This document shows, in pieces, positions 27,804 to 36,517 of a stretch of DNA of 64,000 bases (positions within the stretch are counted from its first letter, which is position 1; each line of letters starts with the position of its first letter). Below the pieces are notes generated by a model, which was not told the DNA's origin, made no database searches, and was given only the letters and a program-made list of their open reading frames with translations. Both the position numbers and the translations under genes were made by a program. This DNA comes from Clostridium saudiense. GTDB lineage: Bacteria > Bacillota > Clostridia > Clostridiales > Clostridiaceae. The stretch covers positions 1 to 64,000 of the forward strand of contig NZ_CBYM010000003.1 of NCBI RefSeq assembly GCF_000577815.1, given 5' to 3'.

Positions 27804-28634
27804 TTACTTACATATTATTGAATCAATTATTCTTCTTGCTATTGTTGTTTTATCAGGTAATATAGGAAGGTTATCTTTACTATACCAATCAGCATGAAGT
27901 ATTTCCTCTCCATCAACTTTGATTTCTCCACTTTCATATTCAGCTGTAAATCCAATCATTATAGAATTTGGATATGGCCAAGGTTGACTATCAAAATATT
28001 TAATATTTTTTACTTTTATATTAACCTCTTCTAATATTTCACGTCTTACACAATCTTCTAATGTTTCATTTACATCTACAAACCCTGCAATAGTACTATG
28101 TAATCCTTCAGGAAAGTTTTTATTATTTGCTAATAATATTTTATCCCCCTTGGTAATTCCTACTATAATTGCAGGACAAACCTTAGGATAACATGTATAT
28201 CCACACTCTTTACACTTCATTGCAAATTCATTATTAGCAAACTCATTTTTTCCACCACATATTCCGCAATATTTATTCGTCTTATGGAAATGAATTATCT
28301 GAGCAGCCTTTCCTGATACTGATACACTTTCTTTATCAATAATTGCAGCACTTTCTCTTAATGTAATAAACTTTAACTCTCCAGATACTTTCACCGCAGA
28401 ATTAATTTCACCACAAAAGCAATGTTTATCTTTTAGCTTTCCAAGGTGATATTTTATTTCTAATCCATCTATTAATTGCTTTACATCCTTAAATGTCGGA
28501 ATATTAATCTTTCCCATATCCTCTTTAACTAAGAGCATTTTATCTTGAAATAAAAACCATAAATCCCCCTCTTTATTTTCCTCTGGAAATAAAGGATCTG
28601 ATACAAATTTCATATAGTCATCAGTATTAATCAT
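27804..28634 (-). CDS. nudC: NAD+/NADH diphosphatase or RNA decapping hydrolase NudC
   Basis: A 276-residue NudC-type protein: an N-terminal domain, a four-cysteine zinc ribbon (CGICGG ... CKECGY, about residues 121-142), and a C-terminal Nudix domain with GFVDVNETLEDCVRREILEEVN. The SQPWPYPNSIMIGF stretch after the box is the NudC signature. It hydrolyses NAD(H) or removes NAD caps from RNA. It begins 13 bases after the stop of a TetM-like GTPase gene, so they are probably cotranscribed. Confidence 0.92.
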   Translation of the reverse strand: MINTDDYMKFVSDPLFPEENKEGDLWFLFQDKMLLVKEDMGKINIPTFKDVKQLIDGLEIKYHLGKLKDKHCFCGEINSAVKVSGELKFITLRESAAIIDKESVSVSGKAAQIIHFHKTNKYCGICGGKNEFANNEFAMKCKECGYTCYPKVCPAIIVGITKGDKILLANNKNFPEGLHSTIAGFVDVNETLEDCVRREILEEVNIKVKNIKYFDSQPWPYPNSIMIGFTAEYESGEIKVDGEEILHADWYSKDNLPILPDKTTIARRIIDSIICK

Positions 28635-28647
28635 AATTCCTCCAATC

Positions 28648-30603
28648 TTATTCTTCTAATATTTCACAATGCATATATTTCTCAGCTTCATTCCAAGGTA
28701 CAATAAATCCTTGTCCTTTAGAGCAAAATACTGAGTTTGAAGAATACTCTATATCTGCATTTTTATTATATCCTATTTTTTCCACAATTTCATCAGTATT
28801 ATGACATATATCATATCCATCAAACATTAAACTTATATTACCTTTTCCTTTTGTAAATGCAATAAGCTCCATGCTATAATCCATAAATGTTGATACGGGT
28901 CCTCTTCCCATTATTCTAACCTTATTTAAATTAGTTTCAGGAGTATTAAATTTACCACTTAGCTTTTGTATATCTGATAAAACTCTTCCCATATAATCTA
29001 ATTCTACATCTATTGTAAATCTATAAAATGGCTCTAATAATATATTATGAGCTTTTTCTAAACCTTGCCTTAATGCCCTATATGTTGCCTCTCTAAAATC
29101 TCCTCCTTCTGTATGTTTGTTATGAGCTCTTCCTGTTAAAAGTGTAACTTTAATATCCGTAATATCAGAACCTGTTAATAGTCCGTGATGATTTCTTTCA
29201 AAAATATGAGTTTTAATTAAATTTTGCTGTCCTGTTGTTAAGTCATCAGCATGACACTTATTTTCAAACACAATTCCTGTTCCCCTAGCCTGAGCCTCAA
29301 GTTTTAAATGAACTTCTGCATAATGCTTTAATGGTTCAAAATGCCCATAACCTCTTACTTCATTTGTTATAGTTTCCTTATACATTATTTCACAAGGCCC
29401 AAAGTCTACTTTTAAATTAAATCTTTCATATACAATTTCTTTTAAAACCTCTAATTGAATCTTACCCATAATATGAACTTGAATTTCTTTATGCGTTTCA
29501 TTCCATAACACATTTAATGCAGGGTCTTCAGCTTCTAATATCTTAAAATACTTTAAGACTTCTTTTTCATTATATGATTCATCATATATAACGCTAGACA
29601 TTAAAGTTGGAATCATATTAAAATTTACTTTATTATTTAAAATACCTATTCCATCTCCAGCATTTACTGTTGATAAACCAGTTACTGCAAAAACATCACC
29701 TGCTTCAACTTCATCTACAGTAATAAATTTATTTCCATTATAAATTCTAATACTACTTATCTTTTCTTTTATATTTGTATCTGCTTTAGAAATTTCTATT
29801 TCATCTCTTACTTTTAGTTTACCACTTAATGCTTTAATAAATGTAATTCTCGTTCCATTACTATCATATCGTATTTTATTTACTATCCCTGAGAATTCAC
29901 AACTTGAATCATAATTAGTAGATGTCAATTCTTCTAATACATTTAAAAATTCTCTTATACCTTCATCTTGAAGTGCAGAACCACTAAAACATGGATATAT
30001 TTTATTTTCTCTTATTAAATCCCTTAATTTATTTACCCATAAATTATTTTCATATTCATCATTTAAATATTTTTCTAAAAGAAGTTCATCTTTTTCAGCT
30101 ATGAATTCTATTACTTCCTCATTCATTTCTTCTAAATCCGTTATAAAACAAACATCCTTAGAAAGATTATTATTAATTTCTTGTAATACTCTTTTTAAAT
30201 CTGCACCCGTTCTATCTAATTTATTAATAAAGAAAAATGTAGGAACCTTATACTTTCTTAGTAAATTCCAAACTGTTTCCGTATGTCCTTGTACCCCTTC
30301 AACTGCACTTACTATGACAATTGCATAATCCATTATTCTTATAGCTCTTTCCATTTCACAAGAAAAATCTATATGCCCTGGGGTATCTATTAAATAATAT
30401 GTTGAGTCATTTATATCGAATACTGCTTGATCTGAAAATACTGTAATCCCTCTTTTTTTCTCTATGTCATGACTATCCAAAAAGGAATTTTTATGGTCTA
30501 CTCTTCCTCTTGTTTTTATACTTTTTGTATGATAAAGAACTTGCTCAGAAAATGTAGTTTTTCCAGCATCTACATGAGCTAGTACTCCTATTGTTTTCTT
30601 CAT
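28648..30603 (-). CDS. TetM/TetO-family ribosomal-protection-like GTPase
   Basis: A 651-residue EF-G-like translational GTPase of the size of tetracycline ribosomal protection proteins. G-motifs: AHVDAGKTT (about residues 8-16), DTPGHIDF (about 74-81) and NKLD (about 128-131). Domains II to V follow, with RGPVSTFMDY late in the protein. It is more divergent in the N-terminal effector region (TRGRVDHKNSF) than classical TetM, so tetracycline resistance should not be assumed. It could be a housekeeping rescue factor. It shares an operon with nudC, and AAGGAG precedes the start. Confidence 0.8.
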   Translation of the reverse strand: MKKTIGVLAHVDAGKTTFSEQVLYHTKSIKTRGRVDHKNSFLDSHDIEKKRGITVFSDQAVFDINDSTYYLIDTPGHIDFSCEMERAIRIMDYAIVIVSAVEGVQGHTETVWNLLRKYKVPTFFFINKLDRTGADLKRVLQEINNNLSKDVCFITDLEEMNEEVIEFIAEKDELLLEKYLNDEYENNLWVNKLRDLIRENKIYPCFSGSALQDEGIREFLNVLEELTSTNYDSSCEFSGIVNKIRYDSNGTRITFIKALSGKLKVRDEIEISKADTNIKEKISSIRIYNGNKFITVDEVEAGDVFAVTGLSTVNAGDGIGILNNKVNFNMIPTLMSSVIYDESYNEKEVLKYFKILEAEDPALNVLWNETHKEIQVHIMGKIQLEVLKEIVYERFNLKVDFGPCEIMYKETITNEVRGYGHFEPLKHYAEVHLKLEAQARGTGIVFENKCHADDLTTGQQNLIKTHIFERNHHGLLTGSDITDIKVTLLTGRAHNKHTEGGDFREATYRALRQGLEKAHNILLEPFYRFTIDVELDYMGRVLSDIQKLSGKFNTPETNLNKVRIMGRGPVSTFMDYSMELIAFTKGKGNISLMFDGYDICHNTDEIVEKIGYNKNADIEYSSNSVFCSKGQGFIVPWNEAEKYMHCEILEE

Positions 30604-30697
30604 ATAATCTCCTTTGCTAATTATGTGAAAATTTATATTTTTAATTATATCACCTTAAGAATTTTTTGCCATTTTTAAAATGTTTTAATTATAAAAA

Positions 30698-30737
30698 ATG
30701 CACATTAAAAGTAATATTATTTACCTTTAATGTGCAT
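30698..30737 (-). terminator. Terminator of the zinc-phospholipase-like gene
   Basis: ATGCACATTAAA pairs with TTTAATGTGCAT; TTTTTTATAATT follows on the minus strand. Confidence 0.82.
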
Positions 30738-30748
30738 AATTCGCCTTA

Positions 30749-31315
30749 TTAAATATATGATTCTGCTATCTTTATAAAATATTTTTGTGTTAAATATAGT
30801 AACTGACAAGTTGTTTTAATTGTAAAATAAACATCATTTAAACAATCTTCTTCTAAATCAAGATATTCTTTTCTATTAATTCTTAATTCCTCTAAATAAT
30901 CTCTTGATTCATTGATATTATTTAATATTTCATTAAAAATTTCATCCTTTTCTTTTAATGCCTTTTTTAATGTTCTGTGCAATAATAATTCATATACGAA
31001 ATGATCCTTCATATCCTTTCCGTAATACTCTTCTAAATGATATTTACAAAAGCAATCTGCTATATAGTGAGCAATTTTACCTACAATAAAAGATACTTCA
31101 TTAATATCAAGATCATTGTTTTCAATGTATTTTTTATATTCAAGCATCTTATCTTTTGAAACACTATATGTGTGTTTAATCTTATTTTTTCTTTTGTGTA
31201 GGTCTGGTTCTATACATCCAAGTAAGAATCTCTTTTTATCTAAATTTAAATTATATTTTTCATTACAAATTTTATAACAATATGAGCCAATGGCTAAATG
31301 TGTGTTTATTAACAT
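30749..31315 (-). CDS. Zinc-dependent phospholipase C-like protein, cytoplasmic
   Basis: A 188-residue protein resembling the zinc-dependent phospholipase C family. Candidate metal ligands are His6 in INTHLAIG, the GCIEPDLHKRK segment (about residues 33-43) and GKIAHYIADCFCKYH (about 79-93). There is no signal peptide and it is much shorter than secreted clostridial alpha-toxin, so it is not a toxin candidate. Its real substrate is unknown. A GGGGGAG site precedes the start; the gene stands alone. Confidence 0.75.
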   Translation of the reverse strand: MLINTHLAIGSYCYKICNEKYNLNLDKKRFLLGCIEPDLHKRKNKIKHTYSVSKDKMLEYKKYIENNDLDINEVSFIVGKIAHYIADCFCKYHLEEYYGKDMKDHFVYELLLHRTLKKALKEKDEIFNEILNNINESRDYLEELRINRKEYLDLEEDCLNDVYFTIKTTCQLLYLTQKYFIKIAESYI

Positions 31316-31574
31316 AAGAGTTCTCCCCCTATCAGGAATTAATATTATATATAATCCCGATAATATTATTATACATCATAAATCTAAATTGTGATTGTAA
31401 ATTTTTTGTATTTATTCTGGCTGCTGTGTAATATTTTATAAATTACAACCAATATTAGCTATGAAAATAAATATTACATTTAAATATTTATGATTAATTT
31501 CTTAACATATGACTATTTTATTTTGCACATAATAAATAAGAATTATTAATTACCTTAATTATTGGAGGCTAATT

Positions 31575-32537
31575 ATGAAAATTAGATTAGGATACGTTGC
31601 AATTTCAAAGAAATTAGGAAAAAAGGTAACTTCTTCTAGCACAGTAACATTTTCAAATTATAATAAAATTGTTCTTCCATCAAAAAAATTAGAAAAATTA
31701 CAAACTGTTGCTGCATCAAACTTACATGATTTAGAAAAAATAATAAAATATAATATTGAAAACAACATTCACTTTTATAGGATTACATCAGCACTAATCC
31801 CATTAGTAACTCATCCTGAAGTTGGATATTGGGGGCATAGAGAATTTTTAAAGCAGGATTTTGAATATGTAGGAAAGCTTATAAATGAATCTAATATGAG
31901 GGTCGATACACATCCTGATGAATTTAATGTAATAAATAGTATTAATCCTAAAGTAGTTGAAAACACAAAAATAAATCTATTGAGACAAGCTGAATGGTTT
32001 GATGATTTTAAATATGATTTAGGTAAAATGGTAATCCATGTTGGTGGAGCTACAAATGGCAAAGAAGCGGGATTAGAAAGATTTATTACTAATTTCAATA
32101 CTTTTCCTAAAGAAGTCAAATCAAAGATAATTATTGAAAATGATGATAAAACATATACAGCACGCGAAACATTAAATTTATGTAATGAATTAAATTTACC
32201 CATGGTTTTAGATGTTCATCATCATAATTGTAATAATGCTAATGATAATATATATGACTTAATTCCTAAAATATTTGATACTTGGAAAAATGAAAAGCTT
32301 CCCCCTAAACTTCACTTTTCCTCTCCTAAAAATGGGGAGAACGATAGAAAACATTCTGATTTTATTAATCCACATGATTTTATAAACTTCTTAGAAAATA
32401 TAAAATTATTTAATACTGATATTGATATTATGCTAGAATGTAAAGAAAAAGATTTAGCTCTCTTTAAACTTGCAAGTGATATAAAAGAATTGAAACCTGA
32501 ATATAAATGGGTCGATGAAAGCACTTTTATTGTATAA
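31575..32537 (+). CDS. uvsE: UV DNA damage endonuclease UvsE
   Basis: A 320-residue TIM-barrel endonuclease that nicks DNA 5' to UV photoproducts, giving a repair route independent of UvrABC. It starts with the typical IRLGYVAISKKLG. Conserved metal-binding positions are visible in VDTHPDEFNV, VIHVGGATNGKE, IIENDDKTYTARE and VLDVHHHNCN. GGAGG precedes the ATG. It is monocistronic and convergent with the DUF5808 gene. Confidence 0.93.
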   Translation: MKIRLGYVAISKKLGKKVTSSSTVTFSNYNKIVLPSKKLEKLQTVAASNLHDLEKIIKYNIENNIHFYRITSALIPLVTHPEVGYWGHREFLKQDFEYVGKLINESNMRVDTHPDEFNVINSINPKVVENTKINLLRQAEWFDDFKYDLGKMVIHVGGATNGKEAGLERFITNFNTFPKEVKSKIIIENDDKTYTARETLNLCNELNLPMVLDVHHHNCNNANDNIYDLIPKIFDTWKNEKLPPKLHFSSPKNGENDRKHSDFINPHDFINFLENIKLFNTDIDIMLECKEKDLALFKLASDIKELKPEYKWVDESTFIV

Positions 32538-32565
32538 ATATGTGAAAAATAGTACATAATAAAAA

Positions 32566-32601
32566 ATGATGTAAAACATACTGCAATATATTTTACACCA
32601 T
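32566..32601 (-). terminator. Second hairpin in the uvsE/DUF5808 convergent spacer
   Basis: ATGATGTAAAA and TTTTACACCAT pair with one G-U in the minus-strand RNA; TTTTTTATT follows on the minus strand. It would back up the terminator at 32633. Confidence 0.5.
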
Positions 32602-32632
32602 ACAACTTTAGTTTATTCGACATATAGCATTC

Positions 32633-32676
32633 AAAAAATAGTAGCATCCAATTTAATGGATTAGCTACTATTTTTT
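32633..32676. terminator. Bidirectional terminator between uvsE and the DUF5808 gene
   Basis: Thirteen-base arms AAAAAATAGTAGC / GCTACTATTTTTT with a further inner CCA/TGG pairing; T-runs on both strands. Confidence 0.82.
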
Positions 32677-32730
32677 ATTTTTAGGACAAACTTTATATTA
32701 TTTTCTTATATATTATATAAAAGCTCTCCT

Positions 32731-34122
32731 CTATTTTTCTAATAATTTTTGTAATTCAGCATAATATCTTAATGTTTCATCATTACTCTTACTATTAAAG
32801 AAAATATATCTACCATCTTTTAACTTAATGCTAATACAATTTGGATTTTCAAAGTAAAGATATAATTTACACTTTCCATAACCATCTATACTAAAATTAC
32901 CAAGATTATATGTTGAAGCACCAACCCCATTAGTTCTTATTCCTGAAGGTAGCCTATCTAGCATTGTTATTTCTTCAATATCATCAATATTAAACTCAGT
33001 TCCATAAGTTGGAGCATTTATTTTTACAAAATTATTCTTAATATTTAAAGTAAAACTAGAATGATCAATTCTTATCAAGCTTCCTGTTATCCCTATTACA
33101 AGTATTCCAGCGAATATTAAACTACCATAATAAATTCTTCTTCCCTTTTTAGTTCCTAAATTATAAGTTATTCCATAGCCTGCCCTATCTTCAACAGTTA
33201 CACTTCTATCATTAGGATTGTTATATACACCTTTGCTCCAAAACTCATCATTATCAGTATAAATAGGATTTGTACAAGTATTTAATATTTTTCCTTGTTC
33301 TTCTTTTATTTTATTATTTATATAAAATATGCCAAAAAGAATAATACTTGAAGGTATTATTACAGATAAAATAAATAATATTTTACTATTATTATTATTT
33401 AAGAAAAGTGAAAACATAAATGACATACCAATACTTTGGATTGTAGCCGCTATTATAGTTCCCATTGTCCATGTTCTTTTAAATACTGTATTATATGCTA
33501 TATTAGCATTTGTATCTTCACTTATAACTTCCGTTTTCCCCTTAGAATATACCTTATACATAACTAAGAAAATTATATTACCTATTAATGCATTACTTGC
33601 TGCAATTCCAAGTGAAACTCCATACTCTTTTATATTATTAAATACAATTATTATTGGAAATAATGAGATTATAAAACTTGGAATAAACCAAAGAACAGAT
33701 ACTGGCATTTTATCTTTTAAACGAGTAACTTCAGTATCTATAGTTACTAATCTTTTGCTTGGTAATAACCAATTATTTTCTCGTTTTAAATCCATTAACC
33801 TTTTATTATATTTAATAAATAAACTTCTAGTAAAAATATATACTCCAATTAACCATAAAAAAAAGTATAATATTTGATTTGAATTTAATTTAAAGAAAAA
33901 AGATGGAATAAATAAAATAGCTGCAATAATAAAACCTTTTATATTTTCTTTCTTAAACTCTTTTACTATGTCTAATACTTTTTCATTTTTAAGTTCTAAA
34001 AATGGAATAGTTACTCCAATTAAAATATTTTTATCTCCCTTAATCATATATCTACAATTAAAATACATTGATAACAAAACAACTACAGGTATACTCCCCC
34101 AAATAATATTAAAAACCCCCAT
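32731..34122 (-). CDS. Multi-pass membrane protein with DUF5808-like region
   Basis: A 463-residue protein with about nine hydrophobic segments in two blocks. Between them a segment reading FWSKGVYNNPNDRSVTVEDR matches what I recall of the DUF5808 domain, found in membrane proteins encoded with YtrA-type regulators. The C-terminal ~110 residues look like a soluble beta-rich PH-like domain (IDHSSFTLNIKNNFVKINAP). Function is unknown, possibly envelope stress. It starts two bases after the GntR stop and its ribosome site (GAGGGG) overlaps that stop, so translation is coupled. Confidence 0.75.
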   Translation of the reverse strand: MGVFNIIWGSIPVVVLLSMYFNCRYMIKGDKNILIGVTIPFLELKNEKVLDIVKEFKKENIKGFIIAAILFIPSFFFKLNSNQILYFFLWLIGVYIFTRSLFIKYNKRLMDLKRENNWLLPSKRLVTIDTEVTRLKDKMPVSVLWFIPSFIISLFPIIIVFNNIKEYGVSLGIAASNALIGNIIFLVMYKVYSKGKTEVISEDTNANIAYNTVFKRTWTMGTIIAATIQSIGMSFMFSLFLNNNNSKILFILSVIIPSSIILFGIFYINNKIKEEQGKILNTCTNPIYTDNDEFWSKGVYNNPNDRSVTVEDRAGYGITYNLGTKKGRRIYYGSLIFAGILVIGITGSLIRIDHSSFTLNIKNNFVKINAPTYGTEFNIDDIEEITMLDRLPSGIRTNGVGASTYNLGNFSIDGYGKCKLYLYFENPNCISIKLKDGRYIFFNSKSNDETLRYYAELQKLLEK

Positions 34123-34124
34123 AT

Positions 34125-34523
34125 TTACCCCTCATTCCATGCTATATTTAAGCCATTCATATTTTTATAAATATCTTCACACATTTTCATGAATTCTTTA
34201 TATTCAATTCCCTTTATACCAGATTCAGCAATTATAAGCTCTAGTTCACCTTCTAATTTTTCCTTAAATTCTTTGCTTGTATCTAATGATGGACTAACCT
34301 TAGCTCCATGACGTCTATCTATTTCTATATATCCTTCGTTTTTTAGTATTGTATATGCCTTATTAACAGTCATATTATTAACCCCTATATCTTCTGCCAT
34401 TTGTCTAACTGTTGGCAAACCTTCCCCCTTTTTTAATTCTCCTCTTCCAATTCCCATTACAATTTCATTTCTTAATTGTACATAAATAGGAATATTGCTA
34501 GTCATATCTAATTTAATAATCAT
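34125..34523 (-). CDS. GntR-family regulator, YtrA subfamily
   Basis: A 132-residue regulator with an N-terminal winged helix-turn-helix (residues 10-75; IYVQLRNEIVMGIGRGEL, LPTVRQMAEDIGVNNMTVNK) and only a short helical C-terminal tail, the mark of the YtrA subfamily. These usually repress their own operons, which encode membrane proteins or ABC transporters and respond to cell-envelope antibiotics. A large palindrome covers its promoter, so autoregulation is likely. AAAGGGG precedes the start. Confidence 0.9.
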   Translation of the reverse strand: MIIKLDMTSNIPIYVQLRNEIVMGIGRGELKKGEGLPTVRQMAEDIGVNNMTVNKAYTILKNEGYIEIDRRHGAKVSPSLDTSKEFKEKLEGELELIIAESGIKGIEYKEFMKMCEDIYKNMNGLNIAWNEG

Positions 34524-34534
34524 AATTTATCCCC

Positions 34535-34577
34535 TTTGTATAGTTTGTATTATTAATTATAATACAAACTATACAAA
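34535..34577 (-). promoter_or_regulatory. 43-bp palindromic operator of the YtrA-type operon
   Basis: Perfect 19-base arms (TTTGTATAGTTTGTATTAT and complement, 34535-34553 and 34559-34577) are separated by five bases. It begins about a dozen bases upstream of the GntR start codon and covers the predicted -10 element. Confidence 0.8.
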
Positions 34578-34584
34578 TAAACAA
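34556..34584 (-). promoter_or_regulatory. Promoter of the YtrA-type operon
   Basis: On the minus strand TTGTTT (34584-34579) and TATAAT (34561-34556) have a 17-base spacer and lie within or beside the palindrome. Confidence 0.7.
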
Positions 34585-34680
34585 TATTAAATTTAAAAAT
34601 TTATCTGATGACTAGCTGTTATAACACTTACTCTAACAATGGGCACCCCCATATATAACATATTCTTAGCTTCTAAATAA

Positions 34681-34727
34681 AAAAAAGCAACATTAATTAA
34701 GTTATAAAAATAATTAATGTTGCTTTT
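34681..34727 (-). terminator. Terminator of the 45-aa gene
   Basis: AAAAGCAACATTAATTA pairs with TAATTAATGTTGCTTTT across a short loop; the T-run is on the minus strand past the small gene. Confidence 0.8.
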
Positions 34728-34731
34728 AAAA

Positions 34732-34869
34732 TTATTTTTTTAATACTAAGCCCTTACTTCTGATACATGTACATTCTCGCGCTTCTTCAGTATGTAAACA
34801 TTGATATTTTATTTTTTTAGGTGCTTCTATTTCAATTTGCTTTTTTTCTTTTAATTCTTTTTTATTCAT
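34732..34869 (-). CDS. Short Cys-containing protein (45 aa)
   Basis: A 45-codon frame starting MNKKELKEKKQIEIEAP and containing QCLHTEEARECTCIRSKG. It has a very basic N-terminal half, and three cysteines plus a histidine (about residues 24, 26, 33, 35) that could form a small metal site. GGAAAGGA lies about nine bases before the ATG, and a strong terminator follows directly after the stop, both supporting a real gene. I recognise no family. It lies alone between the GntR operon and the divergent GntP gene. Confidence 0.6.
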   Translation of the reverse strand: MNKKELKEKKQIEIEAPKKIKYQCLHTEEARECTCIRSKGLVLKK

Positions 34870-34924
34870 TTCTTTTATTCCTTTCCATTATAAGTAAAAT
34901 TATAAATTTTAATTTAGATAATTG

Positions 34925-34959
34925 AACTTACTTCTACAAACGAATGTAAGTAGTAAGTT
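34925..34959. repeat. Short inverted repeat upstream of the GntP gene
   Basis: AACTTACT (34925-34932) and AGTAAGTT (34952-34959). The right side reads AAGTAGTAAGTTT, close to the arms of the element at 10638. The rest of the 34870-35092 spacer is AT-rich with no further feature I can name. Confidence 0.35.
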
Positions 34960-35092
34960 TCCTTTATAAAAATATTTATTTACTAATTATATTTTTATTA
35001 TATAATAATTATTATCTATTGATATTCATTATATAATACTTTTCTTAATTAGTACATATAATAAAATTAGTAAAAAAGTAAGGAGAAAACAA

Positions 35093-36469
35093 ATGATAAG
35101 CTTAATTAGTTTAATAATTTCATTATCTCTAATTATGTATTTAGCATATAAGGGATATTCAACAATAATAACTGCACCTATTATAGGGTTATTAACTATT
35201 TTAATTTCTATTGGTCTTAATGGTCATTTAATGGTTAATTATACTGAAGTTTATATGAGTGGATTTGCTGGATTTGTAAAAAGCTATTTTCCACTATTTT
35301 TAACAGGTGCAATTTTTGCAAAGTTAATGGATGAAGCTGGATATGGTAGATCTATTGCCTCATTTATAACAAATAAATTAGGCAAGGATAAAGCAATACT
35401 TGCAATAGTTTTATCTGGTGCCTTTTTAACTTACGGAGGAGTATCACTTTTTGTTGTTGCATTTATTTTATATCCGCTTGCAAATATTTTATTTAAAGAA
35501 GCTGATATTCCTAAAAGACTTATACCTGGAACTATTGCACTAGGAGCATTCACCTTTACAATGACTGCTCTGCCTGGTTCTCCTGAAATTCAAAATGTAA
35601 TTCCTATGAGTTATTTTGGAACAGATACTTTTGCTGCACCAATTCTTGGAATCATAGCAAGTATAATAATGTTTACTTTTGGTATGCTATGGCTTACAAG
35701 AAGAGCTAAAAAAGCAAAGATCAATGGTGAAGGATATGGAAATTATAAAGATACTCATAAAATTGATTCAAATGAAAATTTACCTAATATTATTTTGTCA
35801 ATAATGCCCATATTAATTATATTTATAACTAATTTCACATTATCTAAATTTTATTTTCCTAATACTGATGGAAGTTATTTAGATAAATATGGTGTTACTT
35901 TAGATAAGGTATCTGGTACATGGAGTGTAATAATTTCAATTGTTTTAGCAATCATATATATAATTTTACTTAATTTTAAGAAATTTAAAAATTTAAATGC
36001 ATCTCTTAATGAAGGGGTAAAGAATTCCTTTCTACCTCTACTTAACTCAAGTGCAATAGTTGGATATGGTAGCATAATTAAAGCATTACCAATTTTCACA
36101 AATATTCAAACTAGCATAATGAATATTTCTTCTAACCCAATTATTTCTGAAGCAATATCTGTTAATGTTATTTGTGGTCTTACAGCTTCTGCTTCAGGTG
36201 GATTAGGTATAAGTTTATCTGCTCTTGCACCAACATTTATAGAGATGAGTCAAACTTTATCAATTTCCCCGGAAATACTACACAGAATTGCTGCGTTATC
36301 CTCTGGCGGTTTAGATACTCTACCACATAATGGTGCTGTTATAACCACCCTTGCAATTTGTGGTTTGACACATAAGCAAAGTTATAAAGATATATTTGTT
36401 ACTTCAGTTATCATTCCAATATTAACAACTATAATAATTGTTATATTAGTATCTTTAAGCTTTGTATAA
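35093..36469 (+). CDS. GntP-family permease
   Basis: A 458-residue integral membrane protein with about twelve hydrophobic segments, of the gluconate:H+ symporter (GntP) family. The N-terminal LAYKGYSTIITAPIIGLL and the late LSSGGLDTLPHNGAVITTL stretch are family-like. The solute may be gluconate or another hydroxy acid; no catabolic genes flank it to decide. AAGGAG precedes the ATG. Monocistronic, ending in a terminator that overlaps its stop. Confidence 0.88.
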   Translation: MISLISLIISLSLIMYLAYKGYSTIITAPIIGLLTILISIGLNGHLMVNYTEVYMSGFAGFVKSYFPLFLTGAIFAKLMDEAGYGRSIASFITNKLGKDKAILAIVLSGAFLTYGGVSLFVVAFILYPLANILFKEADIPKRLIPGTIALGAFTFTMTALPGSPEIQNVIPMSYFGTDTFAAPILGIIASIIMFTFGMLWLTRRAKKAKINGEGYGNYKDTHKIDSNENLPNIILSIMPILIIFITNFTLSKFYFPNTDGSYLDKYGVTLDKVSGTWSVIISIVLAIIYIILLNFKKFKNLNASLNEGVKNSFLPLLNSSAIVGYGSIIKALPIFTNIQTSIMNISSNPIISEAISVNVICGLTASASGGLGISLSALAPTFIEMSQTLSISPEILHRIAALSSGGLDTLPHNGAVITTLAICGLTHKQSYKDIFVTSVIIPILTTIIIVILVSLSFV

Positions 36470-36508
36470 TATAAAACCTCAAGAATAATCTTGAGGTTTT
36501 ATATTATA
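36465..36508. terminator. Bidirectional terminator between GntP and sugar ABC genes
   Basis: Twenty-base perfect arms (TATAATATAAAACCTCAAGA and complement) with a four-base loop, overlapping the GntP stop codon. Confidence 0.88.
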
Positions 36509-36517
36509 CATATATTT

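Noticed and set aside
28648..30603. Acquired tetracycline resistance gene
   Set aside because: No mobile element or leader peptide nearby, composition like its neighbours, and divergent effector region; left as TetM-like only.
30749..31315. Secreted alpha-toxin-like phospholipase C
   Set aside because: Only 188 residues, no signal peptide and no C-terminal membrane-binding domain.
33329..33877. Plus-strand open frame of 182 codons with hydrophobic stretches
   Set aside because: Antisense to the DUF5808 membrane protein; antisense of membrane proteins often looks hydrophobic. No ribosome site.
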